64,000 nucleotides of DNA. Source: Haliclystus octoradiatus (Eukaryota; Cnidaria; Staurozoa; Stauromedusae; Haliclystidae). Below, in pieces: positions 50,580 through 62,660 of the stretch; positions within the stretch are counted from its first letter, which is position 1; every line of letters begins with the position of its first letter. Under the pieces are notes generated by a model, which did not search any database, was not told where the DNA came from, and saw only the letters and a list, made by a program, of their open reading frames with translations. The DNA lies in NCBI GenBank assembly GCA_916610825.1, contig OU744447.1:6083402-6147401 (forward strand), in the 5' to 3' direction. The position numbers and the translations under genes are program-made.

Positions 50580-53500
50580 CTATAATTTTGATTTGGGTTG
50601 AAGTTCTTTGAGTTTCAATGCAAGTCCCATGTTTCCTTTGATTTTAATTTTACCTTGCATGAATGCCTATGGATGAAATAGCAAAAGTAAGATATTAGAC
50701 AGTGTGCTAAAATAGTTGAATATATATCGTTATAAAATAATTGAATGTGATAATGATCGCTGAATGGTTGTCGTTGATGTTTGTGTCAAATCGTGAAATT
50801 ACGGCTTTTGGTTTGAAGCCCCAAAACGCAACAAATAGCAACAAAAACAAAATGGCGTTAACAAGAGCTTTGTTTGATAGAGCGAAAAAAAATTAAAAAT
50901 TCCCAATAATTGACTATGTATCCAAACAAAATTGACTTTGTAGAGCAGCCTAAGTTTTGCCTGAAAAACGGCTGCACTTCAGTACTGTAATACTTTCAAA
51001 ATTACCTGAAAATTTGACTCAAAATCTTTATTAAGAGTGTCACACCCTCAGGATTTAAAACCTTGGCTTCAGCACATGCAAATCTCTAATGTGATTCAAT
51101 TATTCATCTTGAATAACTGTTATTGTGTTGGTTGTTAATTTTTTGCACCGAAAATATTTTTACGGCATACAATTCAATAGCTTTTTCAAAATAATGATTT
51201 TGAATTCTTGATGCACTTTATGCTTCAAGGACACGGAGTGGCAAGCTATGAATGTTGTTCATGTTAGCCTACCTCTTAATTAAGACAAAAATTCACAATG
51301 GGTAAACATATATGATAGAGAAATGATTATGGAATATTATATATAGAGCTACAATCAACGAGCAAGCCTATTTATATTTCTTACCATTTGTGGGTTTAAT
51401 TTTCCAGACAATATCTTAGGACAATTCTCATCCGTCATCATCAATGTTACATCAGGTTTAATGCTTGTAGGTACATCTACAAATATACGCAAATACCTAT
51501 ACTAATATATCCAGCGCTATGAATATTGAAAACTGCAAACTATTTGATATGTAACGGAGGCAAAATACAAAATAATGGAAAATGGAAAATGAAGACATTT
51601 TATCTTAATTAATTTTTTGTGATAACTATAATTGCATTTTTAAGTAACAATCAGATCGCATCAGATTGTTCCTCAATCTGAAAATCAGATCAGACCTAGA
51701 ATCACTATTTATTTAACAACGCATTGAATTTTGCTGAATATCTGACAAACACTTGTAGGGTCCCAAAAAAGTGAGAATCATTCATTCCTAGATCTACACA
51801 TTTTCTTAAGATTGGATTTTGCTGTGAGAAAGTGAAAGAAGCCTCGAGAACGTGAGATTCAGTGTTAAAGTGTATATCCCGGATATTGGGAGATTGCTTC
51901 TTTAGATAGAGAAAAATTTTCTATTTGTACATGATCTTCTTGTGTTTTTACTTTGTGCGATCATTTCTCCTTTAAAAATGCTGTCAAAGTGACGATTTTG
52001 GGTTAATTTTGTGTCTCACTCTTTTTCCTCGAACAGGAACCCGTTTATTTTCAACAAGAGAGTTTACACCGGAATAAACACTAAACTTTTTACTTATTTG
52101 TCTCTAAATAGAAAACCGCTAAACCAAATGACAATCTGCTTTCGGAATGAAAATTTCAACGTTCAGCTGAGGATTTAGCGCTATATTTGATCAGTATTCA
52201 AGATACAAGTAAAGAGATATAAGCCTCTAAAGTTAAAAGTTTTTAGTTTTGGATTTTTCTCACTCAAGTGCTCACACGATTAACACCTCTTTGCAACTTC
52301 GTCTAAACATAGTCGGCATAGTTGATGCGTATTAAAAATAGTCACACACCTTCAATAACCAGCAGCGATAACCTGCTTAGACGAAGTCGTAAAGAGGTGC
52401 TAATCGCGTGAGTACTTGAGTGAGAAAAATCCAAAACTAAAAACTTTTGACTTTAGAGGCTTATATCTAATTACCTGGATCTTGAATATTGATCAAATAT
52501 AGCTCTAATTCTTCAGCTGAACGTTGAAAATTTCATTCCGAAAGCAGATTGTCATTTGGTTTAGCGGTTATTTACTTACAGACAAATAAGTAAAAAGTTT
52601 AGTGTTTTTTCCGGTGTAAACTCTCTTGTTGAAAATAAACGGGTTCCTGTTCGAGGAAAAAGAGTGAGACACAAAATCGTAACTTTGATTGCATTTTTGA
52701 GGGGGAAATGCTTGCGTAAAGTAAAAATACAAGAAGAACATGTACTGATAGAAAATTTTTCTCTATCTAAATAAGCAATCTCCCAATATCCGGGATATAC
52801 ACTTTAAGCTGTGAGACTTGAAAAGTCTGCCTGGATTGAAGGACTAAAACGTTGTGTTCAAAATGCCCATGAAACTTACCATCATAAAATTTGACAGTAG
52901 GAGTAGCGCTTGTTTTTGTATCAATTATCCATACACCAGTTTTACCATCCGGTCCATTACTAATCTTGAAGCATAAAACGCCTTTTAATTTTTTTGATAC
53001 ATTACCACCTTCCTGAAATTCACACAAATGAAGAACGTAAAAAATATTATTACTTCAAAAAAAGTAATGTAGACGGTGTCACCCTACTGAAGGCACCCGT
53101 ACCACAATTCTATTTCTAGATGAGTGGCTTTTTTCGCTAAGAGCAATGATTTAAACGCTCTTTGTTGATCTCAGCCGCGACACTGTTTAGATCAATTTCA
53201 ACAGATTTTATGGCAGATAGGTCTTGATTGTCAATGCGCAATGATGTGCCGCAGCTACTCACAATGCAATTCCTTCTGGATCATTCCATCCGCCATCCTC
53301 AGATGGTACTCATTTGATGTTTCAGATAAAGTCAAGGCTGAGTTGACCTTAGGGGGATTTGAACCACAGTCGATCAGATATGATCCTATCTGAAGTTCGG
53401 TTGCTCTGCCATCTGAGCTAATCCTCCTCTTATTACTTTGAATTAATCAGAAATTCACAGGCACAAGGACCAGTCCTTGTAAACTATGTAGCCCTAACCG

Positions 53501-56500
53501 TTTATGTATGGATGTATTGTCGAATATACAAAGCCTCAGTTTGAGGGGGAGGGGGTGAATCATCTGACTGACATACGCAAAGCTTGTAAACCTAGTTTGG
53601 ATAAAGCCCAGACAGCAGGCAGCAAAGGGCAGTTTCGCCAAGGGCACGCATCAATAATAAACATTAAGAGCAGGAGTGAAAACTCCAAAAAACAATACAA
53701 GAGCACTCTTGAAGTGCATAAATTGTCAAATGCTTTGAGAGTTTGCAAAATTATTACCAAATCATTTTTATAATTCTGTAATTTATCAGGGGTAAAACCC
53801 CAAAACATTTTCTCAGGAGACAGGAGTGCAGTTGTGGAATATGACTTGATTTGTGTATAAATCCAACGCCGAGGGAGGACATTTTAGGAGCAGCCAAACA
53901 ACTAAATGAGAAAATTGCGCAAGATATAACTCTAAATCCAACGATATTATCTTGTCGCTGTAATTTATCATTCCAAAACAGATTCTTTTTATTTGGGAAC
54001 AGCAATATTTCAGATCTTCAAGGTATTTAATCATCACATTCAATGAAGAAACCACCAAATAATTGTGTGACTAGCATTGTTGAAGTTTAGTGTGATAATA
54101 AATTCTGGAACGAAGCAAAGCACACGCATGCGCAAATAGAGTGCCGGACGGCTATTATCTTGAAAATGGTGCCTGGTAACCGGACGGCTATACATTTCGT
54201 AAAAGGAAGTTAAATATTTGTTACATAATTGAATAAAATAGATTACAATAGAATAAAATAAAATAAAACGTTGTGTTACATAAAATGGTCCAAAGCAATA
54301 TTGTTATTATTTCTTAAAAGCTATATGTTAAGGAAAGTCTTCAATTTTGTTTTAAAAATGTCAATGTTTGTGCTAGATCTAATTTTGTACGGTAGTCTGC
54401 TGTATTTGCTCCATCAATTGTTGTTGTACAAAAAGTCATTGTTGTGTAAGCTGTTGTTATTCAAGTTGATAACAGTTATACAGTTGATCAGTTGAAGCTA
54501 TTATTTGCTATAAGTTTAGTCCATGTATGTTTTTAAAGTCTAAAGAAATTTACAAGAGCCTTGGACAACCAGGATAGTGAAAAGTAAATTATACCAAGTT
54601 CTAAGTAAAGAACTTTCTTGAAAACAAAACAGTGTTGGTAACTTCGTGTATAATCATGACAATAACCATAAAGTAGAATAAATACAGTTAGGTAAATATC
54701 AAAATGTTACTAAATTAATCCAAGATAGCATACCTTGGCCAAGTGGCCAGCGATTTCATCAAATACAGTTTGTGATTGAAATGTTTTGCCCATTTTGTCT
54801 GTGATTTGAACGACTTTGATTGGTGAGCTACGAGAAGCAAACATTCATGATAAAATAAAAGTATAATCCAAACATTCAACAAGCAATACACAATGTTTTA
54901 TCATTGGAATTAAAGTGTCTACCTTATTTATCTCTTCTAAATATTATAAAGAAAATCGTCGTAAGATGTATTTAGTATAACGATTTTGCCATTGAAAGTC
55001 ACGAGAATTCGAGAAATTCCAAAATTTGCGAAACTTTTGAAATCACACAATCAAAGGGAGGGAGGTCTATCGAAGATGGCGTCCATGACTTTGGCGCATT
55101 TTTCAAATGTTTATGATTACATAAAATCTGTAAAGTGATAGTATCATAGTGTGATCTAATCAAGGAGTAGCGAGATTTTGAGACAAATACGAATGAGAAA
55201 ATATTATATACAGTTAATCAAATTGTGATTCAAATGAACTTGTACTAGGTGATAACAGGAATGTTCCCTCGACTAAACTAAACTAAACCATGTTAGGCCT
55301 ATTACAAGAATAGCTTTTTAGTAAAGCAAAATCTATGCATTGAAATTAAGATATAGTAAATATAGACAAGCAGACGGATATAATTATATAAAATAAATCA
55401 TATTAGCATAAAAATAATCGAATAAACAAATACTTAATATAAATAAGTTTGTAAAAATATTTATCAAAGCTTTCTAAATTGTTGCCCTTTCCAGTACCAG
55501 ACTGAAAAGTTTGTTGTGCGCGCCTGAGATCTCAGGCGCGCAGCAGACTTTCCTACGTAGGATTTTAACTAAACTCGATTGAATCTCAGGCGCGCAAATG
55601 GCAATATTTTCAATCTGGTTCCAGTATACCATTGTTTTCTTAGGGCATTATTATTTGCATTCTCATCAACAAAGTTATCAAAATAATAAAGGTCAAATTT
55701 ATAATAACAACTTAGAAGAGAAATATTGATGCTGTTGTAGAGCCTATTTGAATGTAACCGTCAAGTTTGTTTTTAAAAATGTAACCCAAAAGAAAATATT
55801 TCAAAGGTTTCAAGGGGTGAAAATGACAGGTGGGCTCTAAGCGCTAAGAGTCACACACGCGTGTTTGTAGATCGTATTGTTTATTTGCGTGAAACTATGC
55901 TGAAACATGAAATTTGAAGCCATGCCGAAGCCATGACTGACATTGATTGTTGAATTTACGGTAAGCATAATTAAAATTGAGCTTGTAGCGACCGTCAGTC
56001 AATGTTGATCCTTTAATATTTATTAGCTTGAAACTTTGAAACCCTAAAGAAAAATTAACAAAAGAAATGTGGGGGTAGTATATTTTTTAAAAGTAGGTAC
56101 AAATACTGAGAATGGGACAATGAAGCTTCAAGGGGCACACACAAAGGTGTGCAGTATATACAATATTAAGTAGATAGATAGAACATCTAGATTTATAATT
56201 TATTGAGTAAATATTTAATGGATGGTTCCCTGGTTGAAATAAAAATCTTGTTACCTTGGTTGGAAACCTCGACGATATAAAGCAACAACACATGCACCAC
56301 CTAATCCAAGATTATGTTGAAGAGCAATATCAGCATTCTTTACTTGACGCTTTCCACATTTACCTCTTAGTTGATTACACAGTTCAGTGCATTGCGCTAA
56401 ACCTATGGACAGAAACACAAGTATCAAATAGAAAATCAGCTTGCATCAACATCCATCAAATGATGGCTTACGTGTTCTCCTATTCTGCCGTTCCCACACC

Positions 56501-59500
56501 ACTCTTTCAGGAGGAACGTAGTAGTTCAATAAGTTCTCTGCTACAGTGTTATTGTTTTAGCTGCTATCATACAAATACTATTGTGTAAGTTACCAGTAGC
56601 ATTGACTGTCCAGAATTGTAGTTTTTGTCTCTTTTCAATAGCCATAAAATCGTAGAACGATTTAAAATGAACTACTAAACGAGCCACATATCTGCAAATA
56701 GAGAGCCCCTTAGAAATTATTCCACATAGTCATGCCCCAATCCGAATGAAGACCGAATCACGGGTGGCACCAGAGGGGCGTCAGAGAGATAGGGGATACC
56801 GAAGATGTTTTGTACTTTTTCAAGCATTGTTGCAAAATTTTCTATAAATAGCCCCATAATCGGCGAGATTTGGCATTTTAATTGTAATTTTAAGACTCGA
56901 ATACATCGCAGTAAATTAAATGTATTAATACATCATGTATTAAATTATCGTTTCAAAGGTCTTTCCCAATATAATTATATATTGACTAAGAATAGGAATT
57001 TTGAATAAGAGCAATGATGTATTTGGAGAACTGATATTTATTTTTAAGTATTTCCTTGACTTTGGTTATTTAAATCAAAGTTTCAAACCGACAGAAGTAC
57101 TAACAATTTTCCAACAATGGCGACCGCTCCATCAAAACTTGATGCTTTTTCCTTTTCTCCTAAGCCCGCACAATGCAATCTATTGTTTCTAATTTTGTTA
57201 CTCCAATTTGATCCTACATAATCCCGGAAACTCAGTGTTTTTAGAATGCTTCCACAGTTTGTTTACAAAATGTTGAAATTCAAAATAGCTGAATTCAGCA
57301 AATTTCAATTTTTCGTTCCCACCTTGTTCTATTGTCCTTCGCAGGGCTGATCAAGCAACACCTGGCTGTAACTCACGTGATACCCAGTGCACTGTGTTTG
57401 GGCACATCATATTTTTGGTTTATGGCACAGTTTTTATCATCAGTTTTATTAGGCCCTCACTGGAGCGCCGCGATGGAATGAGGCTAGTGCCATCCCTGAA
57501 ACAAATGCATTACATCTTACCAGTAGCTCCCAATGGATGTCCTTTTGAGATAAGTCCACCACTTGGATTAATAACATACTTGCCACCATATGTGTTATCA
57601 CCTCGGTCAATAAATTCACCAGCTTTTCCTAAATACAAATGTTAATTGTTAGAAAATAAATGTTACAGAGGACACACAGCATAACTGGGGACAGATGTTT
57701 AGTAAAGCCAGTCAGTTTTTTGGAAAAAAATATCGGGAAAAATTTAATAAATGTTTTGGATATTGATACTGTTCATTATCAACAAGATTGATGTCTTGAC
57801 ATTTTCTTGTATTAATATCAGTTGAATTGAAGCATATTATTTTCTTTTAGAAATCAAAATAAAATAAAAAGGTTTTAACTTAATTACAATATAGATAGAG
57901 AAGAAATGTAGATTAGTGTATGATTAGTTTTTAAATGCTAAATTTAATTTTTTTAGTATGAAAGATGGCGACAAAAAACCACGATCGAATTTGTTCCAAC
58001 GTTTCGACATTGAGCAAATGTGGGAGTAAATCTTGGGTTTACTCCTACATTTGCTCAAGTGGATACCACTAAAAAGGAGAAGAGCAATGTCGAAACGTCA
58101 GAACAATTTAAACGTGATTTCTTGTCGCTATCTTTCATACTAAACTGTTTTTGAAGAAATTTTTAATTACTATATTGGAACGCGACCAACAACTGCACAT
58201 TTTTCAGAGACTCGTAAAGTTAAAAATTCATCGTGATTTTTTGTCGCTATCTTTCATACTAAAATGTTTTTCGAAGAAACTTTTAATTATTATATTGAAA
58301 CGTGACCAACTATTGCACTTTTTTCAGAGACTCGAAAAGTGTAGTAAGGGCATTATTCATTGTGAATGCGCTATTGAATTTCTTAATTTATGTACAAATC
58401 TTGGGTTTACTCCTACATTTGTTCAAGTGGATACCACTATAAAGAAGAACAGCAATGTCGAAATGCCGAAACAAGTTTACATAATCATGACTTTTTGTCG
58501 CTATCTTTCATACTAAAATGTTTTTCCAAGAAACTTTTAATTACTAAATTTGATTTACATAATTTTTGGAAATTCCTACTATCAGACTGAAAAGAGTGAC
58601 GGTGACTAACTAGCTCTAAGCTAATTATCTCTGATTAATGATGTTTATTAGCTTTATAGGAGACAATGATCTCTAAACACAGCAAATTGAAATATATATT
58701 TAATAGTTCATTTAAATACCTTCAGGGCATAGACCGAGTGCTTCATAAGTGATTAATTCATTTGCGGAGAAACAATCATGTAGTTCGATGACATTGACGT
58801 CGTTAGCAGTTACGCCTGTTACAAAAATATAACAAAATGACATTTATTAAAACATTGATAAATTCATGCCGACAATCTTATTATGACATGAAGGAGTTAT
58901 TTTCTCTTTTAGGACTCTGTAGTATACGTAATACAAAGATAATGACAGTACATGTCATTGATTGGTTCTAACTCTAAAACTGTAATGTTTAATGTTTCAC
59001 CTTCGCAATTTTTATATGAAAATAACATTATTACAATATTTTGCTATTAGTGGATTAATTCTCAATTCGTTGTTGAATTTTTTCAAGTGGATCCTTTATT
59101 TTGAGGATCTGGGTCAGAGACCAAAAATCAATGTTTCCCTCTAGAAAAATATTAGAAATGTCCCTGTGAAAAACAGTTCAGCCCTTCATGAGCTGTTCAT
59201 GAACCCTCACAGACAGTTCATGAACAGTATATGAAAATTTGGGTCCACTTAACGTCCATGAACTGTTCAAGAACTGTTCGTGAACCCTCATGGACAGTTC
59301 ATGAACAGTATATTAATATTTGGGTCCATGAACAATTCATGAACTCCTGAACGTTTTTTGCAGGGGTGATTAAAACGATATTGATAAAAAATCACAAATG
59401 TAAACAATTACTATACCTGCTTTCTTATATGCATTAGTAGCAGCTGTCTTTGTCATGTCATATCCAGCCTAAATGAAAGGAAAATGTCTAATGAAAACGT

Positions 59501-62500
59501 AAACAATATTGTTTCATCAATCAAAATAACAGATCAATTTTATTCTAGCTGCTAACAGCTTAGAGCAGAGGTTTCCGGACACACATAGACTCTTACTCAC
59601 CATACTACTAGTACATCACGTAGTGGAATATACAGCTTTGGTTTGAAATCTATCAAAGTCTGGATTCTAGAAGAGTCTTGAATCTTCAGACAGAGCTTGA
59701 TGACTGTAACTAATATGACAGGTACTACTAAAGTATCAAGCCAACCTTTACATATTTCTATGCAACATAAAAAATCATTACATTTAACGCAAACTGAAAC
59801 AGCTGCTCATTATATACTAGCGTTGTTTCTTTACGGGCCCATAGGGGAAAGCAATCTTAGGCCGGATAGCTACTCAAAATAGAATCTTTTCTATTTTCGA
59901 ATTCGACCCATGGCTATCGCATTTATAAAAACAGTCTGTTTTAAAATTTGAAATTTGAATAAAAGACTACACAACAAGCAATTCATGTAGACCTGTGCTA
60001 CATTCCCCTTACATTCCCCTGTACTCCATTTTACCAACAGCTGTTTCGTATAGGAGTATTTATGTAACTTTTTAACGAATGAAGTGATGCGCTCATTACA
60101 AATTTAGAATGACCAATCACAGCTTAGCATGTGCGACCTTGGTTGGTGACGGGCTCATTTTCTAGCTCGTGAAATTATTTGTGACGTCTTTGTGAAATGA
60201 AAAGGCGTTAAAAATAATTCGCACATCGTCGGGCACATCGTTTCACATGTAAATGACATCCGTGTGCCTCAAGTGGCCTATTGTTAACTGTTCATAAAAT
60301 AGATAACACACTGTTGCTAGCGCATCATTTGATTCGCTGAAATTTTACAAGGGCAAAATTCATGACCTAAACTTTTTGATTAATATCTTTTTAATGAATA
60401 ACTTCATCAAAGCATAGAAACTTACTATTTTCATTAAACTTTTATCTTCAAATGTACTTGGTAAATCTGTTGTCATCTCCATGGCCATAATTTCAATAGC
60501 TTGATCCTGTAGATTATGTTTTTTCACAAAGTCTTCACTGCAAACAATAGCTGCAGCTGCACCATCGGATGTTGGACTACAAAAATTGTAGAAATTTGGT
60601 AAATGAAAAGGTATACAATATACAATACACACGTGATAGGTATACAATGTGAAGAATTCTAACAATGCAGCAATGAACTACAGTACACATATTCATATGA
60701 CCCTTATTGACAGGTGGCGGTGGTGGTGGTGGCCTTTATGAAAAGGAGAAGTTTGAGATCATAACTAAATATAATAGGATACAATTCACCAAAAGCTACC
60801 AGTGTTCTCCAAGTTTTATAAGAACATGGAATTTGTGAACACAGCTTTAAGCAGACTAGAAGGCTTCGATATTTTACTCAAAAAGCATATAAATCGGGCA
60901 AGAATTTTAACACTGTTAGAAATTACGTAATGTTATGGTAAAAAATTAAGCAATCTAAATTCATTAAAATCTTTTCAAAATCAACCGCAATGAGGTCTTG
61001 AGCGTCATAACAAAAATATCAAAAATAGCAAAGGTTTTATGGAATGGATTTAGTGGTTGTGGCAAGGTGTGCTTGATTGATATTTGGCTGCGCTTGGCGG
61101 ATTGATAGTGATGCGTTTGATGCATTTTGAAGTTTAAATCATATGACTGAAACTAAGGCTAGCATCACATCCCATCAATGGACGACTGGCTTTTGCAAAT
61201 GATACAAACTAGACACTTGAGAGGGTAGGGCCAGCACTGACAGTCTGACACACTTTTGTGATAAAATTTCCATATAGGCCTACCCAATAGCAACTACCTA
61301 TATCAATTGAACAGTTATACAGTAAAACCTGTATATATAACAGCCAACTATGAGAGGTAGACAAATTGACCACAAAATGAAAGTGACCTTTAAATACAGG
61401 GTTAGTTTATACATTTCTAGGGTGACCACAATAGACAGGTGACTGTTGTATAGAGGTGAATGTTACAATGGAGAGCAGATTCTTACCAGCATTGAAGTTT
61501 CGTAAGTGGTCCATGGACTTGTTTCGCTTGCATAATTTCATCTAAAGAATAATCTTTTCGAAATTGTGAATTTCTGGAACAAAGAATATCAAAATCATTT
61601 ATAAAATAAGTGAATGTAAAACAGAATACTTTATATGAATGATTTAAATATTTCTCTCATAGCTGGCTGTTATACGCAGGTATCACTGTATTGATCAAAC
61701 AAACAATCTAGCTTTATTTCTAAGTGGTCGCAAAAACATTTGATCTAATTGACCTGTAGCTGTAGCTACTGTATTATAAGTTCAAGCAGTTTATTGCTTG
61801 ACGGTCGCAACAAAATCATTTCCATATATAATATCACAATTTTGATCGAACAAGTGAGAGCATCTCTCACTTGCCAAGCATTATCTTCTCCTTTCACTCA
61901 CATTAACGCCCTGAGTATAACGCATTCTTAAACACTCTATAAATTGCTGCTTCCTCCTATTGTTATTACGTTACTGGTAGTTGTCTGTCTGTAGACTGTT
62001 ACACATTCCTAGCACATAATCGATTTGCAGATAATCCTAATGTTTAACTTCAGTTAAATATTCTGCTAACATCAATTAAACAAACATTGTGACTTTGTTG
62101 CTTACTCATTGTGCACTGAATGATGATGATTCTTTAATGCCACTTTAGCAAAATGTTCTGGCTTTGTACCTGTTGATATCAATTGATATTCAACACAACA
62201 TATATCAGAATGCAGAACTTCAATAGCATGTGTAACATAATATCATGTCTCAGGTTTTCAGGGGATGATAAAGTCTTTTTCTGTCAAGCAAGTTCAGAAA
62301 ACATAATTTATGCGTTTTACAGCTGGTAATTATGACACATCTGACGAAGTGTTGTCACAATTTACAATGTGCTCAGCCCTTCACATTTATTGTATGTTGT
62401 ATCAGGAAATAAGATAACTGTTGGGTACGGCTGGGCTACCTTGAGGAATTTGGGCCTTGGGATTAAATATAGCAGGAATACCAGACCCTGGGGCACAGTT

Positions 62501-62660
62501 AGCTTTAGTGTTGTCCGGCTATTGCATGCATACCGTATCTTTCCATATGCTCAATACCGGCATTGCCAAATATCTGAGCAGTGGGAGGTGATGATTCGAA
62601 ATCACAAATTTCCATCATGGCTTCCATGTGTTTATCTAATGGAAGGGTCCTGTCATTAAA
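50580..62660 (-). CDS. SCP2: SCPx: peroxisomal 3-ketoacyl-CoA thiolase fused to SCP2 domain (5' part missing)
   Basis: SCPx thiolytically cleaves branched-chain 3-oxoacyl-CoAs (bile acid/pristanate oxidation in vertebrates), and its SCP2 domain binds lipids. Exons in coding order: 62660-62534, 62169-62106, 61573-61487, 60576-60426, 59468-59417, 58815-58720, 57628-57521, 56402-56255, 54827-54734, 53012-52880, 51476-51385, 50666-50580. GT-AG ends, joining to 412 codons plus stop. The thiolase part shows [36 protein letters not shown] and QHNLGLGGA, with the active-site His residues present. A linker follows (exon 54827-54734). The SCP2 domain shows [17 protein letters not shown] and [12 protein letters not shown]. 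The chain ends PKSKL*, a PTS1 peroxisomal signal. The first ~100 residues, including the nucleophilic Cys, must lie beyond position 64000. The fused thiolase-SCP2 order is the animal SCPx layout. Confidence 0.95.
51865..52807. repeat. 0.94-kb inverted repeat with ~435-bp arms
   Basis: Left arm 51865-52306 and right arm 52377-52807 are inverse complements with scattered substitutions and small indels, separated by ~70 bp. Outer ends are TTAAAGTGTATATCCCGG and its inverse. It starts about 70 bp past the donor of the 52880-53012 SCPx exon and fills most of that intron. No coding frame; a foldback-type transposon or an inverted duplication. No target duplication identified. Confidence 0.93.
53200..53430 (-). 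mobile_element. tRNA-derived SINE
   Basis: Minus strand begins GGAGGATTAGCTCAGATGGC (good A box) and has GGTTCAAATCC (B box, 53355-53365 complement). An acceptor stem cannot be formed, so it is a SINE rather than a tRNA gene. It is not the same family as the SINEs at 16 and 31.8 kb. SCPx intron. Confidence 0.65.
55517..55542. repeat. Perfect 26-bp GC-rich palindrome
   Basis: Half-site TGCGCGCCTGAGA is followed directly by its inverse complement. A third half-site (TCTCAGGCGCGCA) lies ~45 bp downstream. The cluster is bracketed by CCAGACTGAAAA and TTTTCAATCTGG, so it may be a small MITE (~55497-55625). Confidence 0.8.
57953..58516. repeat. Complex direct/inverted repeat cluster
   Basis: TTGTCGCTATCTTTCATACT occurs three times on the plus strand (~58120, ~58242, ~58495) and once inverted (~57957). 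The block GGGTTTACTCCTACATTTG occurs at ~58034 and ~58402. CAATGTCGAAACGTCAG-like ends face each other across ~70 bp. The arrangement resembles partial tandem/inverted retroelement insertions. SCPx intron. Confidence 0.75.
59162..59366. mobile_element. TTCATGAA-type palindromic element, near-full copy
   Basis: Starts CCCTGTGAAAAACAGTTCAG and ends CTGAACGTTTTTTGCAGGGG. Two internal direct repeats of ~75 bp carry GACAGTTCATGAACAGTAT. It ends ~50 bp before the 59417-59468 SCPx exon. Confidence 0.7.
61320..61480. mobile_element. Pogo-like MITE, decayed right end
   Basis: Starts CAGTAAAACCTGTATATATAAC after TA and carries the ATAGACAGGTGACTG and TATAGAGGTGAA blocks. Its degraded end touches the donor side of the 61487-61573 SCPx exon. 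Confidence 0.7.

Noticed and set aside
52767-52879. Coding extension of the SCP2-domain exon to 52767
   Set aside because: A GT donor follows at 52879-52878 and the downstream exon at 51476 continues the SCP2 domain; the extension is intron and inverted repeat.
53355-53430. tRNA gene on the minus strand
   Set aside because: A and B boxes are good but no acceptor stem or clean cloverleaf forms; a tRNA-derived SINE fits better.
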